From: Salipaludibacillus sp. LMS25
GTDB taxonomy: Bacteria; Bacillota; Bacilli; Bacillales; Salisediminibacteriaceae
DNA: 64,000 bases
Direction of reading: 5' to 3'
NCBI RefSeq assembly: GCF_024362805.1
Contig: NZ_CP093299.1
Coordinates: 3,504,001 to 3,568,000, forward strand
Shown here: positions 49,502 to 58,393 of the stretch, one piece after another
Numbering within the stretch: the stretch's first letter is position 1
How the letters are laid out: each line of letters begins with the position of its first letter
The notes under the pieces: model-generated
Database searches by the model: none
Told to the model about the DNA's origin: nothing
Seen by the model: only the letters and a program-made list of their open reading frames with translations
Made by a program: the position numbers and the translations under genes

Positions 49502-50416
49502 TCAACTGACGACCGCTTTCCCGCTTGGTGAGGAAGACTCATAACAGGCGACCCCATCAGTACGAACCACTTTTCTGAATTCATTGAGTAAATGATTCGT
49601 AATTTTTCCAGGCTTACCATCGTGAATTTGACGCCCATCCACTTCAACAACAGCAATCACTTCGACAGCTGTTCCTGTAAGAAATACTTCATCAGCCACA
49701 TACACATCGTGTCTTGTGAATGGGGCTTCTTTCATATCATAGCCATGCTTATGAGCTAGGTCTATGATAGCGTTACGTGTAATTCCTTCCAATGCACCGA
49801 GATAGACTGGGGGTGTGTAAATGACATTATTTTTAACAATAAAAATATTATCAGCAGATCCTTCTGTTACGTAACCTTGATCATTTAACATCAGAGCTTC
49901 GTCAACCCCAGCTTGGTTTGCTTCAAGTTTAACGAGTATATTATTTAAATAGTTTAATGATTTAACTTGAGGGCTTAAGACGTCAGGTCTATTTCGCCTA
50001 CTGGCAACAGAACCGATTCGTAACCCTTTCTGGTAAAGTTCTTTAGGAAAAAGAGCGAGTGCCTCAGCTATGACAATGACTTGAGGATTTGAGCAAAAGG
50101 TAGGGTCAAGCCCTAGGTTTCCCGGCCCCCGTGAGACAACAACTCGGATATAAGCAGTGTCTAGTTTATTCTTCCGGATTGTGTCCACAATAATTCGTGT
50201 TAATTCCTCCTTATCGTATGGGATGTTTAACATAATTGATTGTGCTGATTCATAGAGACGTTGGAGGTGCTCATTGAGCTTAAACACATTACCACTGTAC
50301 ACGCGAATTCCTTCAAAAACACCATCTCCGTATAAAAAACCATGGTCATAAACAGAAATGACAGCATCTTCTTTTTTAACGAATTCGTCTCCGAGAAAAA
50401 TCCACTGGCTACTCAT
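49502..50416 (-). CDS. ilvE: Branched-chain amino acid aminotransferase
   Basis: 304 residues, class IV PLP aminotransferase. Landmarks: YDHGFLYGDGVFEGIRVY, the PLP lysine region SPQVKSLNYLNNILVK, EALMLNDQGYVTEGSADNIFIV and EVFLTGTAVEVIAV. It performs the last step of Val/Leu/Ile synthesis. GAAAGGAGTGGATCGGT precedes the ATG. Unusually it lies upstream of the T-box, with no visible promoter between. Confidence 0.93.
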   Translation of the reverse strand: MSSQWIFLGDEFVKKEDAVISVYDHGFLYGDGVFEGIRVYSGNVFKLNEHLQRLYESAQSIMLNIPYDKEELTRIIVDTIRKNKLDTAYIRVVVSRGPGNLGLDPTFCSNPQVIVIAEALALFPKELYQKGLRIGSVASRRNRPDVLSPQVKSLNYLNNILVKLEANQAGVDEALMLNDQGYVTEGSADNIFIVKNNVIYTPPVYLGALEGITRNAIIDLAHKHGYDMKEAPFTRHDVYVADEVFLTGTAVEVIAVVEVDGRQIHDGKPGKITNHLLNEFRKVVRTDGVACYESSSPSGKAVVS

Positions 50417-50709
50417 ACCGATCCACTCCTTTCTTTAAAGTATAGACGCTTTAATGTGCTAAAAAAACTAAAATAGAATATGAACCTTACGACCATTTTG
50501 TTTAATGTAGTAGGTTAAAGAAGCAACCTCTCTAAATGAGCTAAAATGACCAAAGGTTTTGAATGACATTCAAGTTGTTATGATTGTGCTTTCTAAAATC
50601 AAAACGAGTAAATAAAAGATGATATTGACGCCAATATTACAGCCAAAAATGGGGTAGGTCAACAGTTATTTGTGAAAAATTCTAACATTTCAAAACAATC
50701 ACGCATGTA

Positions 50710-50721
50710 GAAAGCGCTTTC
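50710..50721. promoter_or_regulatory. cre-like palindrome 1 between ilvE and spoVR
   Basis: GAAAGCGCTTTC, a perfect palindrome matching the core of a CcpA operator. It is about 290 bases upstream of ilvE and 190 upstream of spoVR. Confidence 0.65.
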
Positions 50722-50748
50722 CAACCAGTGGTTGTCACTAAATAATTA

Positions 50749-50764
50749 AATTTTCAGATAAATT
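50749..50764. promoter_or_regulatory. CodY-like motif
   Basis: AATTTTCAGATAAATT differs at two positions from the CodY consensus AATTTTCWGAAAATT and lies between two cre-like palindromes. CodY commonly controls branched-chain amino acid genes. Confidence 0.35.
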
Positions 50765-50774
50765 GTAAATTTTT

Positions 50775-50788
50775 TTAAAGCGCTTTCA
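50775..50788. promoter_or_regulatory. cre-like box 2 between ilvE and spoVR
   Basis: TTAAAGCGCTTTCA matches the strong cre TGAAAGCGCTTTCA at 13 of 14 positions. Together with the first box it suggests CcpA control of ilvE or spoVR. Confidence 0.65.
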
Positions 50789-50899
50789 TAAACGAGGTGT
50801 GTTAGGCTATTTCTCTAGGTTTCCCTTTACATGTCTCATCATTTTAGAAGTTTTTACATAAGTTGTATTAATTGACCGCTGAAGGAGGTGCACACACAA

Positions 50900-52330
50900 A
50901 TGACGGATAATAAGCTATTAACAGATGCCATCAATGAAATAACAGATATTGCTAAAGGATTTGGACTTGATTTTTATCCGATGCGCTATGAAGTCTGCCC
51001 GGCTGATATTATTTACACGTTTGGGGCTTATGGAATGCCTACACGATTTAATCATTGGAGTTTCGGTAAACAGTTTCGTAAAACGAAATTACAATATGAT
51101 TTAGGGTTGAGCAAAATATATGAGTTAGTGATTAATTCAGATCCTTGCTACGCGTTTTTACTTGATACGAACTCGCTTATTCAGAATAAGTTGATTATTG
51201 CTCACGTGCTGGCACATTGCGATTTTTTTAAGAATAATGCTCGTTTCGCCCATACAAGACGAGACATGGTTGAAAGTATGACAGCCACTGCGGAACGAAT
51301 TCATCACTATGAAATGGTACACGGAAAAAAAGAAGTAGAAGTTTTTCTTGATGCAGTATTGGCTATACAAGAACATATTGATCCGAGTATTCAACGCTCA
51401 AAATTAAATTGGACGATGGAGGATGTCTGGGTAGATGTAGAAAAGGAGAATGATAAGGGAGTAGTTCCCCCTTATGATGATTTATGGCAGTTAGATAAAG
51501 ACAAAAAGGGTGCTCAAACGGTAAAGAAATCTAAAAAGAAAAAGCAGTTTCCACCAGAACCAGAAAAGGATCTTCTATTATTTATTGAACATTATAGTAA
51601 AGAGCTTGAAGATTGGCAACGGGATATTTTAACGATGATGCGCGAGGAGATGCTTTACTTTTGGCCACAACTTGAAACGAAAATTATGAATGAAGGGTGG
51701 GCAACTTATTGGCACCAACGGATTTTAAGAGAAATGACATTGTCGACTGATGAGGTAGTGGAGTTTGCAAAGTTGAATGCTGGAGTAGTACAGCCGTCAA
51801 CCACACAGATCAATCCTTACTACCTTGGTTTGAAGGTTTTTGAGGATATTGAGAAGCGTTATGATAACCCCACGGCACATATGATTGAAAAACAAAAAAT
51901 TAAACGAGGAAGTGGCCGTGATAAGATTTTTGAAGTGAGAGAAATTGAATCCGATATTTCGTTTATCCGTAATTATTTAACGAAAGAATTAGTGGCCGAA
52001 GAGGATATGTATTTATTTCAGAAAGATGGTAGGGAGTACAAAATCATTGATAAAGAATGGGAGCATGTACGTGATCAGTTAATTTCAAGCAGAATCAATG
52101 GTGGTTTCCCGTTTATTAATGTCATAAATGGTGATTACCTTAAGGCAGGAGAACTTTATTTATCTCATGAATATGAAGGAGTGGAACTGGACACGATCTA
52201 CTTGGAGAAAACGCTACCCTATATTTATCAACTTTGGGGTAGGCCCGTGCATTTAGAAACAGTTTTAGCTGATAGGCCGATCGTGTTTTGCTGTGATGGC
52301 AAAAAAATAAATAAACGTTACGTCACGTGA
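50900..52330 (+). CDS. spoVR: SpoVR family protein
   Basis: 476 residues from the ATG at 50900 (GAAGGAGGTG upstream). Full-length Spo[29 protein letters not shown]-like [55 protein letters not shown]. In Bacillus subtilis SpoVR is needed for normal spore cortex; in other bacteria it occurs with YeaH/PrkA. It is alone here, divergent from ilvE and closed by a terminator. Confidence 0.94.
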   Translation: MTDNKLLTDAINEITDIAKGFGLDFYPMRYEVCPADIIYTFGAYGMPTRFNHWSFGKQFRKTKLQYDLGLSKIYELVINSDPCYAFLLDTNSLIQNKLIIAHVLAHCDFFKNNARFAHTRRDMVESMTATAERIHHYEMVHGKKEVEVFLDAVLAIQEHIDPSIQRSKLNWTMEDVWVDVEKENDKGVVPPYDDLWQLDKDKKGAQTVKKSKKKKQFPPEPEKDLLLFIEHYSKELEDWQRDILTMMREEMLYFWPQLETKIMNEGWATYWHQRILREMTLSTDEVVEFAKLNAGVVQPSTTQINPYYLGLKVFEDIEKRYDNPTAHMIEKQKIKRGSGRDKIFEVREIESDISFIRNYLTKELVAEEDMYLFQKDGREYKIIDKEWEHVRDQLISSRINGGFPFINVINGDYLKAGELYLSHEYEGVELDTIYLEKTLPYIYQLWGRPVHLETVLADRPIVFCCDGKKINKRYVT

Positions 52331-52342
52331 AAAAAGAAGGAA

Positions 52343-52381
52343 ATTCCGGGGAGAAACATTTCCCCGGAATGTTGCATTTTT
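52343..52381 (+). terminator. Terminator after spoVR
   Basis: TTCCGGGGA / TCCCCGGAA stem with T-rich tail GTTGCATTTTT. Confidence 0.85.
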
Positions 52382-53045
52382 ATACTGGCCATGCTTGTTG
52401 TTTATAAGCCATGTCAAAGAACATATATTCCATTTTGCATCCATTTACAAAGTGGTGACGCATCCTGTCACATTCAGCTTTGCCAGCCTCTTCAGCTAAT
52501 TCATCAAGCCAGCTCAACGTTTCGGTAAGACTTGATTTATCCATAGTGCCATAAAAAGAGATCCAAGGATAAAAAGGGTGACTCTTATCAGGTTTTATCT
52601 CATTCATAAGCCTCTCGCCAATGTCTAAGTAAATCCATGGGCATGGAAGGGCCACAGCGAGCGCTTCTCCTAATGATCCGCTTTGGGATACTTGTAGCAT
52701 GTAGCAACTATAATGGTGAGCATTTGGTGCGAGGTTCTCTCCTTGGAGGGCTTCATAATTAACCCCTGCTACGTCACAAAAATTATGATGAGGATGGGTT
52801 TCATCAGATAAAATGAACGAAATACCTTCATTTAGAAAAGCCATCTTATCTCGACTCGTGCACTTAGCCATCGTATACGCTCTCGTTTGAATCATGGCAT
52901 TCAAATATTCAAAATCTTGTTTGACGTAGTGAATAAGCTGGTCCTTTGATAATTCGCCCTTGCCGATCCCTTGTACGAAAGGGTGCTGATAGCAAGCATC
53001 AAATAAGTGATTCGTTTCTTTACGCAGTGTAGATGTAAAGCTCAT
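52380..53045 (-). CDS. tenA: Thiaminase II / aminopyrimidine aminohydrolase
   Basis: 221 residues, TenA family; salvages aminomethyl-pyrimidine from degraded thiamin. Conserved: PFVQGIGKGELSKDQLIHYVKQDFEYL, the catalytic Cys in ALPCPWIYLDIGE and the C-terminal helix with Glu. CTTAAAGGAGGCAAATC precedes the ATG. The TPP riboswitch upstream supports the assignment. Confidence 0.93.
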   Translation of the reverse strand: MSFTSTLRKETNHLFDACYQHPFVQGIGKGELSKDQLIHYVKQDFEYLNAMIQTRAYTMAKCTSRDKMAFLNEGISFILSDETHPHHNFCDVAGVNYEALQGENLAPNAHHYSCYMLQVSQSGSLGEALAVALPCPWIYLDIGERLMNEIKPDKSHPFYPWISFYGTMDKSSLTETLSWLDELAEEAGKAECDRMRHHFVNGCKMEYMFFDMAYKQQAWPV

Positions 53046-53189
53046 GATTTGCCTCCTTTAAGTGAGTCAAAATCCAATTAGAAGGTAGCCAATTTAGCCT
53101 TAAGAAAGACAAGGTGACAGCGAAAAGACGAACTTAGAGCCCTAAAAATTCAATACGTTTTTATACACTTAAAGTTAATAAACGAACAA

Positions 53190-53228
53190 GTATAAAATAA
53201 AACGTCATTCCTTCCAAAGGAATGACGT
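53190..53228 (-). terminator. TPP-controlled leader terminator of tenA
   Basis: On the minus strand ACGTCATTCCTT / AAGGAATGACGT followed by TTTATTTTA. It lies between the TPP aptamer and tenA and would stop transcription when thiamin diphosphate is abundant. Confidence 0.87.
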
Positions 53229-53267
53229 GATCAATAACAATACAAGACTCTTTAAAATAAACTGAGT

Positions 53268-53362
53268 TATCGCTACGCCACTTTCCTACGCTAGTATGAA
53301 CTAGATCAGGTTCAAAGGGATTAGGATTGCATACCTATCTCAGCCAAAAGGCACCCCTAGTG
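53268..53362 (-). promoter_or_regulatory. TPP (THI-box) riboswitch
   Basis: The minus strand reads GGGGTGCC...GGCTGAGATAGG, then CCCTTTGAACCTGATCTAG and GTTCATACTAGCGTAGGAA, the two conserved thi-box blocks. Confidence 0.95.
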
Positions 53363-53429
53363 GATTTTGTCTATGAAATTATAAGTTTAGTCTACCATGA
53401 CTTGCCAAGGGAATCAATGCCAATGTATA

Positions 53430-53588
53430 TTTATCCCACTCTTAAGGGGCAGTAAAACCCCCACCTCAAAACTTAAGAAGGTCGAAACGTTTAGGTGGGG
53501 GATAACCTGCCTCTAAAGGTCCCATAAGTTAAACGAACAATCAGTGGGGGATGAAGGAAAACGCCCACTGATTGAAGCTTAGCTTTAT
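53430..53588 (+). repeat. Two-hairpin dispersed repeat, copy F
   Basis: From TTTATCCCACTCTTAAGGGG to GAAGCTTAGCTTTAT with both hairpins. It sits on the 3' side of pgeF (minus strand) and is a direct repeat of copy G on the other side. Confidence 0.93.
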
Positions 53589-53768
53589 GATTCCCCGATG
53601 AACAATGTAGGATGACTCCGTAACTAAACAGCATTGTGTCAATTGACAGGACAATGGCTCGGGGACGCTTGATTTTGAAAACTGGTGGATATGATACTAA
53701 TCGTATAATCCTTAAATGTTTTAAGGGTTCTAGTTGTTCCAGCTGGCTGAAACGAGTTCGCAAAGGGT

Positions 53769-54599
53769 TTAACTCTTAAAACCTATAAAGCTGAGCATTC
53801 TACCAGTTTTTCCTTTATCCCTGCGATGAGAGAAAAATAAATTTTTTTCACAACTCGTGCAGTATTGAGAGACGAGAATGTTAGCTCTATCAATGCCAGC
53901 ATTAAGTAGTAATAACAAATTTAATTTTTTTAAATCGAGACTGTATTGACCATCACTTACTTTTTGATAAGGTGAATCGAAAGTATCACTAGAAGAGAGT
54001 ATGTTATCCACTTCCGTTATGACTCTGTCGTCTACTTTGTAACAACACTTGCCGATCGATGGCCCGATAGCGACATGAACATTAGCGGTAGGGATAGATT
54101 CATTAAGTTTCCAAAGTTGCACCATTTTTCCAGCTATGTTTTTAACCGACCCTTTCCAACCAGCATGGGCGATGCCTATTGTATGATGTTCGGGAGCTAC
54201 ATAATAAATAGGGACACAATCTGCATAACAAAGGGTCAGAAGGATGTCTTTATCTGTCGTGTAAAAACCGTCGGTGCCTTTAATACTGTCGTTGTAATTA
54301 AGGGCGCCATACCCCGTAAGGTCTCTTGATATTTTGACAATATGATCTTCGTGTACTTGATCAGCACATGCCCAGGTTTCTATAGGAAACTGAAGCGAGT
54401 CAGCAAGCCGCCGCCGGTTTTCTCTCACATGAAGTTCGGTGTCGTTCACGTGTAGACCAAGATTGTTTGAGGTGAAAGGTCCACTACTTGTACCACCATG
54501 CTTTGTCGTAAAACCAGCTAATACATGAGGGGATAGGTTACCCCAGTCTTGCAACATCGTTAATGCATCTGATTGAAGTTGAAATGGTTCTGTTGTCAT
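53769..54599 (-). CDS. pgeF: Multicopper-oxidase-like peptidoglycan editing factor / purine nucleoside phosphorylase (YlmD/PgeF family)
   Basis: 276 residues from the ATG at 54597-54599 (AAGGAGAG upstream). Metal-binding motifs of the DUF152/laccase-domain family: TTKHGGTSSGPF, CADQVHEDHI, LLTLCYADCVPIYY and IGIAHAGWKGSVKNI, plus GPSIGKCCY. Family members are reported as purine nucleoside phosphorylases/adenosine deaminases and as peptidoglycan editing factors. It is flanked by direct repeats F and G, unlike the usual ylm cluster location. Confidence 0.9.
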   Translation of the reverse strand: MTTEPFQLQSDALTMLQDWGNLSPHVLAGFTTKHGGTSSGPFTSNNLGLHVNDTELHVRENRRRLADSLQFPIETWACADQVHEDHIVKISRDLTGYGALNYNDSIKGTDGFYTTDKDILLTLCYADCVPIYYVAPEHHTIGIAHAGWKGSVKNIAGKMVQLWKLNESIPTANVHVAIGPSIGKCCYKVDDRVITEVDNILSSSDTFDSPYQKVSDGQYSLDLKKLNLLLLLNAGIDRANILVSQYCTSCEKNLFFSHRRDKGKTGRMLSFIGFKS

Positions 54600-54630
54600 G
54601 CTCAACTCTCCTTAAAAATAATCTTCTTTC

Positions 54631-54785
54631 TTTATCCCACTCTTAAGGGGCAGTAAAACCCCCCCTCAAAACTTAAGAAGGTCGAAACGTTTAGGTGGGG
54701 GATAAACAGCCCCTATAGGTCCCATAAGTTAAACGAACAATCAGTGGGGGATGAAGGAAAACGCCCACTGATTGAAGCTTAGCTT
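54631..54785 (+). repeat. Two-hairpin dispersed repeat, copy G
   Basis: Starts TTTATCCCACTCTTAAGGGG; hairpin 1 lacks one A (CCCCCCCTC), hairpin 2 is intact; the 3' end is cut to GAAGCTTAGCTT. Confidence 0.92.
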
Positions 54786-54911
54786 GATGTGATTAAGGGC
54801 AAATATACCAGTAAAAGTCATGTTAGTGTATGTTTGGACTAGCGAAAAAGTGTGAATGACGAAAAACGAAGAAATGGCTCTTTCTCCGTTTTTTGTACAA
54901 GTAGGGTGACG

Positions 54912-55097
54912 TTACTTTTTTTTCTCATTAGCACCATACATATCATAAACTTTTGGTGTGTCTTTCCGAGCTGCTTTTTTAGTTGATTTCTTTAATTTAT
55001 AAACAGTGAATGAAGCGGCAGCAAATACCACTATCATAGCAATATAAGCGTATCCCATACCACTGTCAGAAGGGTCTGGCATAGTGAAAATATCCAT
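54912..55097 (-). CDS. Small single-helix membrane protein
   Basis: 61 residues: short acidic N-terminus, one membrane helix (YAYIAMIVVFAAASFTVYKL) and a Lys-rich cytoplasmic tail. AAAGGGGCG precedes the ATG. It follows the broken MFS gene on the same strand after 77 bases and may once have been its small companion. Function unknown. Confidence 0.55.
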   Translation of the reverse strand: MDIFTMPDPSDSGMGYAYIAMIVVFAAASFTVYKLKKSTKKAARKDTPKVYDMYGANEKKK

Positions 55098-55174
55098 GGC
55101 AAACGCCCCTTTCTAAAAAACTTTATTTGATTATTATAACAAGTTTAGCCGGTTTTTTCTCCTTTGGAATGGGA

Positions 55175-56244
55175 TCACGTTAATTTGACGGGTTTAGGGC
55201 TGAATAAACAAGCGATCACTCCTAGTACTGGAAAACTGAGAATAGCTAAAAGTATTTCTTGATAGCCGCCAAAAAGATCAAAAGCAAGCCCGAACGGAAG
55301 AGGTCCGAATGCGGAAGCCATGACAGTGACTGTTGTGGCAACTCCTTTAATACTTCCTATATGTTTTCTCCCGAAGTAATTTGGTAAGATCATGGAGATG
55401 ACAATTCTTTCAATTCCCCCGATCAGTCCCCATGTAATACCGAAGGCGAGCGCCCACATATAAGAATGAGTAAAATAAAGCAAAAGAATAAAACCAATTT
55501 GTCCTACAAAAACAAAAGCGAACATCTTATTTACTTTCATACGTTCCAGTAAAAATCTTGCAAGCATGGTGATTGGGAAAACGACTATCGCCATAAGGCT
55601 TAATACAAAAGCAGCGCCTCCAGGCGATACACCTCTGAATTTTCAGGTTTATTTCTCATCACAAAGTAGACGGCTGGAACAAAGATGACTAAAATCAACG
55701 CTCCTAAGATCCTCCAAGCATTTTCCCATCCGTATTCATTAATTAACCAGGCATTAAAGGGAGGGAACAGTGTAGAGCTGAGAAAACCGCCGATCATCAT
55801 TAGACTGAAAGCGCGACCACGTTTTTCAATAAACCATTAGGGAATCAGAGTATTTGGTACTAGAGTCATAGAGCCCTGTCCTAGTAATCTGATTAGGAAA
55901 AAGCCGATGAAGAGCATCCACGGACTAATAACGAAGCTATTCCAGATACAAGCTCCAGCGAGAAGAATACTGACAGTGAGTGACACGGGCCTTTGTCCAA
56001 ATCTGTCTATTGAATGTCCTATGAGAAACAGAAGTAATCCCGCAGTCAATGTAGCGGCGGAAAATATCCCGGTAACGAGAGAGCGCTCCCAATTGAAGTC
56101 CAAAATATAAAAATCAATAAAGATCGCGTTTGAATAAGTTTGACCAGGTCCAGAAAAAAATAAGCTCATAGCACCTATAAATACGATGTACCAACCATAG
56201 AAAAATGAGGGACGAGACTGATTTACCAGTTGTTTGTCTATCAT
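55175..56244 (-). pseudogene. MFS transporter, broken by stop and frameshift
   Basis: The start (ATG 56242-56244, after AAAGGATG) gives RPSFFYGWYIVFIGAMSLF and IGHSIDRFGQRPVSL (MFS loop), up to NTLIP-stop at 55837, where CAA appears changed to TAA; the same frame continues WFIEKRGRAFSLMMIGGF to NKPENSEVYR. After about 55620 another frame takes over with GGAAFVLSLMAIVVFPI to KPVKLT. Around 50 residues of the central loop seem missing. It resembles oxalate/formate-type MFS proteins. Not functional as written. Confidence 0.85.
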
Positions 56245-56332
56245 AGTCACATCCTTTCGTGTTAAGCTTTGAAGAGAAACAGACCATTTTTTAATTGTAT
56301 CACAACCTTGAAGTAATGGGATTTAAACAAAC

Positions 56333-56360
56333 GAAAACACCTAACGGATAGGTGTTTTTG
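56333..56360. terminator. Hairpin terminator
   Basis: AAAACACCTA / TAGGTGTTTT with a 5-base loop and T-tract; symmetrical enough to act on either strand. Confidence 0.72.
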
Positions 56361-56705
56361 AAAGGGATTTCATACTTGTGACCCTGATGGTTTTTAACAG
56401 AGATATTTCGCTTTACATGACATGAATGAATAAATAAGCGTCATGATAAAGAGAGGCGTATTACAAGTTAGGTAAAAAATGACCCACAATAGCAAAGAAG
56501 AAGACGATACTAAAGCCCAATAACGTTTTTTAAATGATGCTCATCCCCTTTTTTACAAATAGTGTTTAAGGATCAAAATCAGGACTAAACAGGTATATAA
56601 CATCATTGATAGAGATTAAATGTATGTAACATAATATATCGCGCCATATCGGCTTTATAATATATCTCGCTGTATGTGAAGGGGTTTTTATGAGATTTAT
56701 ACAGA

Positions 56706-56851
56706 TAAGCGTCCGTAAACCTCCCGCTTCAAAATAACGAGAAGAGCTAACTCTATTTAGGAGGGAGCTAACGGACGCTAATGTCCTGATTCACTCAACT
56801 ACCACTCAGTGGGATAAGTATGAAAACTCCCGCTGAATGGTGGCGTTTCAT
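56706..56851 (+). repeat. Dispersed repeat, divergent copy H
   Basis: Two hairpins again: AGCGTCCGT / ACGGACGCT enclosing CTCC/GGAG, then CCACTCAGTGGGA / TCCCGCTGAATGGTGG. The linker CTAATGTCCTGATTCACTCA is shared with the variant at 26545-26670. The rest of 56361-56705 holds no supported gene. Confidence 0.65.
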
Positions 56852-56932
56852 TAGAAGGATACGACGCACAGTTCCTGAGGATCTTCAAGTGTGATACATT
56901 ATTGGCACAAGGATGTTTATAAGGAGGAAGTT

Positions 56933-57244
56933 ATGACTTTGCTTGCCACACAGCCTTATTATAAGGTTGAAAGAGAAGTGAATAGTATTGAACAACGGCA
57001 TGTAGAATATGAAAGAATGATGTATTTGTATGAAGATAAGCTTGTGACGAAGCGGCGGGAATTTCCTGCTGATAAAATTTTTGACATGTCTTATAGAGAA
57101 CTGCCAGGGGATGAAGGTCTGCTTTATGTTCATACAAGTCAAGGCGTATTCTCTTACACGGTAAAAACGGATCCAACTCCTTTTATTAAAACGTTTAAAA
57201 AACGAGAGAAAGAAATACTGGATGAGCTAAAAAGAGAGGATTAA
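56933..57244 (+). CDS. Conserved soluble protein, unknown function
   Basis: 103 residues from the ATG at 56933, directly behind AAGGAGGAAGTT; an upstream in-frame start lacks a site. The chain alternates short strands (YKVEREVNSIEQRHVEYERM, LYVHTSQGVFSYTVKTDPTP) and ends in a Lys/Glu helix, a layout like bacterial PH-type domains. No family named. It precedes an aldo/keto reductase by 61 bases on the same strand. Confidence 0.65.
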   Translation: MTLLATQPYYKVEREVNSIEQRHVEYERMMYLYEDKLVTKRREFPADKIFDMSYRELPGDEGLLYVHTSQGVFSYTVKTDPTPFIKTFKKREKEILDELKRED

Positions 57245-57305
57245 TTAAGTTGGGGAGACCTAGATAGGGAGACAAGGTTGTTCATGAAGCCATAAGGAGG
57301 ATGTA

Positions 57306-58289
57306 ATGAACTATCGCCGATTAGGAAGTACAGACTTAAAGGTTAGTGAATTAAGCTTCGGGACGTGGGCCATAGGTGGATCGTGGGGGAAGACGAGTGA
57401 TAAAGAGGCGCTGGAAGGATTAGATAAAGCTATTGATCATGGTGTTAATTTTTTTGATACAGCCGACGTTTATGGGGATGGGCATAGTGAAAAATTATTG
57501 GCAAAAGCCACAAAAGGAAAAAAACATGATATCTATATTGCGAGCAAATTTTGTCGTGCAGGAGATATCCATGATCCTCTAACTTATTCGGAATCATCCG
57601 TCCGCCATTACTTAGAAAAGTCCCTTAAACGTCTTAATCGAGAGTGTATTGATTTATATCAGATTCATTGTCCGCCAATTAAGATTTTGCAAGAAGGCAG
57701 TGTGTTTCATGTCCTTGATAAGCTGCAGAAGGAAGGGAAAATCCGGTATTACGGTGTGAGCGTGGAAACGGTAGAAGAAGGATTGCTATGTTTAGAGCAG
57801 CAAAATGTCAGGGCGCTGCAAGTTATTTTTAATATATTTAGGCAAAAGCCGGCTATGGATTTATTCCCGAAAGCAATTGATAAAGGGGTAGGCATCTTGG
57901 CAAGAGTACCATTAGCTAGTGGGTTATTAACTGGGAAATTCTCTGAAGGACATCAATTTTCAGAGGACGACCATCGTCAATTCAATAAAAATGGTGATCA
58001 ATTTAACGTAGGAGAAACATTTGCTGGAATTCCCTTTGATAAAGGGGTGAAACTAAGCAAAGATCTCATGTGGATCACTCAAAAGAGGGAGAGTATGGCA
58101 ACAGCTTCCTTGAAATGGATATTAGAGCATCATGCCGTTTCCGCCGTCATTCCAGGTTTTAAAACAGCAGATCAAGTTGAAAAAAATTTAAAAGCTGTTT
58201 ACGAAAAGAAGTTTTCCCAAATGGAGATGTCGAAGCTGGCAGAATTTTATAAACGCGATGTACATGATCATATACGTGGGCCTTATTAA
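57306..58289 (+). CDS. Aldo/keto reductase
   Basis: 327 residues, NADPH-dependent oxidoreductase barrel. Catalytic tetrad candidates: Asp and Tyr in FFDTADVYGDG, Lys in YIASKFC, His in LYQIHCPPI. The C-terminal NADP-binding strand HHAVSAVIPGFKTADQVEKN is present. AAGGAGGATGTA precedes the ATG. Substrate unknown; the class includes YhdN/IolS-like enzymes. Confidence 0.9.
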   Translation: MNYRRLGSTDLKVSELSFGTWAIGGSWGKTSDKEALEGLDKAIDHGVNFFDTADVYGDGHSEKLLAKATKGKKHDIYIASKFCRAGDIHDPLTYSESSVRHYLEKSLKRLNRECIDLYQIHCPPIKILQEGSVFHVLDKLQKEGKIRYYGVSVETVEEGLLCLEQQNVRALQVIFNIFRQKPAMDLFPKAIDKGVGILARVPLASGLLTGKFSEGHQFSEDDHRQFNKNGDQFNVGETFAGIPFDKGVKLSKDLMWITQKRESMATASLKWILEHHAVSAVIPGFKTADQVEKNLKAVYEKKFSQMEMSKLAEFYKRDVHDHIRGPY

Positions 58290-58322
58290 TGGGACCGAGT
58301 TTAAAAAATCGCCATTCCGATA

Positions 58323-58357
58323 GTGGTAAGAGGGGGGCATTTCCGCCCTCTTACCAT
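58323..58357 (+). terminator. Terminator after the aldo/keto reductase
   Basis: GTGGTAAGAGGG / CCCTCTTACCAT hairpin; no long T-run, so it may act in both directions or stabilise the 3' end. Confidence 0.6.
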
Positions 58358-58393
58358 AGAACAAATGAATCGAGCAGTTACTCTAACATTGCG

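Noticed and set aside
53491..53763. Minus-strand open frame of 90 codons
   Set aside because: It reads through repeat copy F and its hairpins, so it is a by-product of repeat sequence.
56460..56550. Possible short hydrophobic peptide on the minus strand (IVFFFAIVGHFLPNL)
   Set aside because: Its only ATG is followed by an in-frame TAA after four codons and no other start with a ribosome binding site exists.
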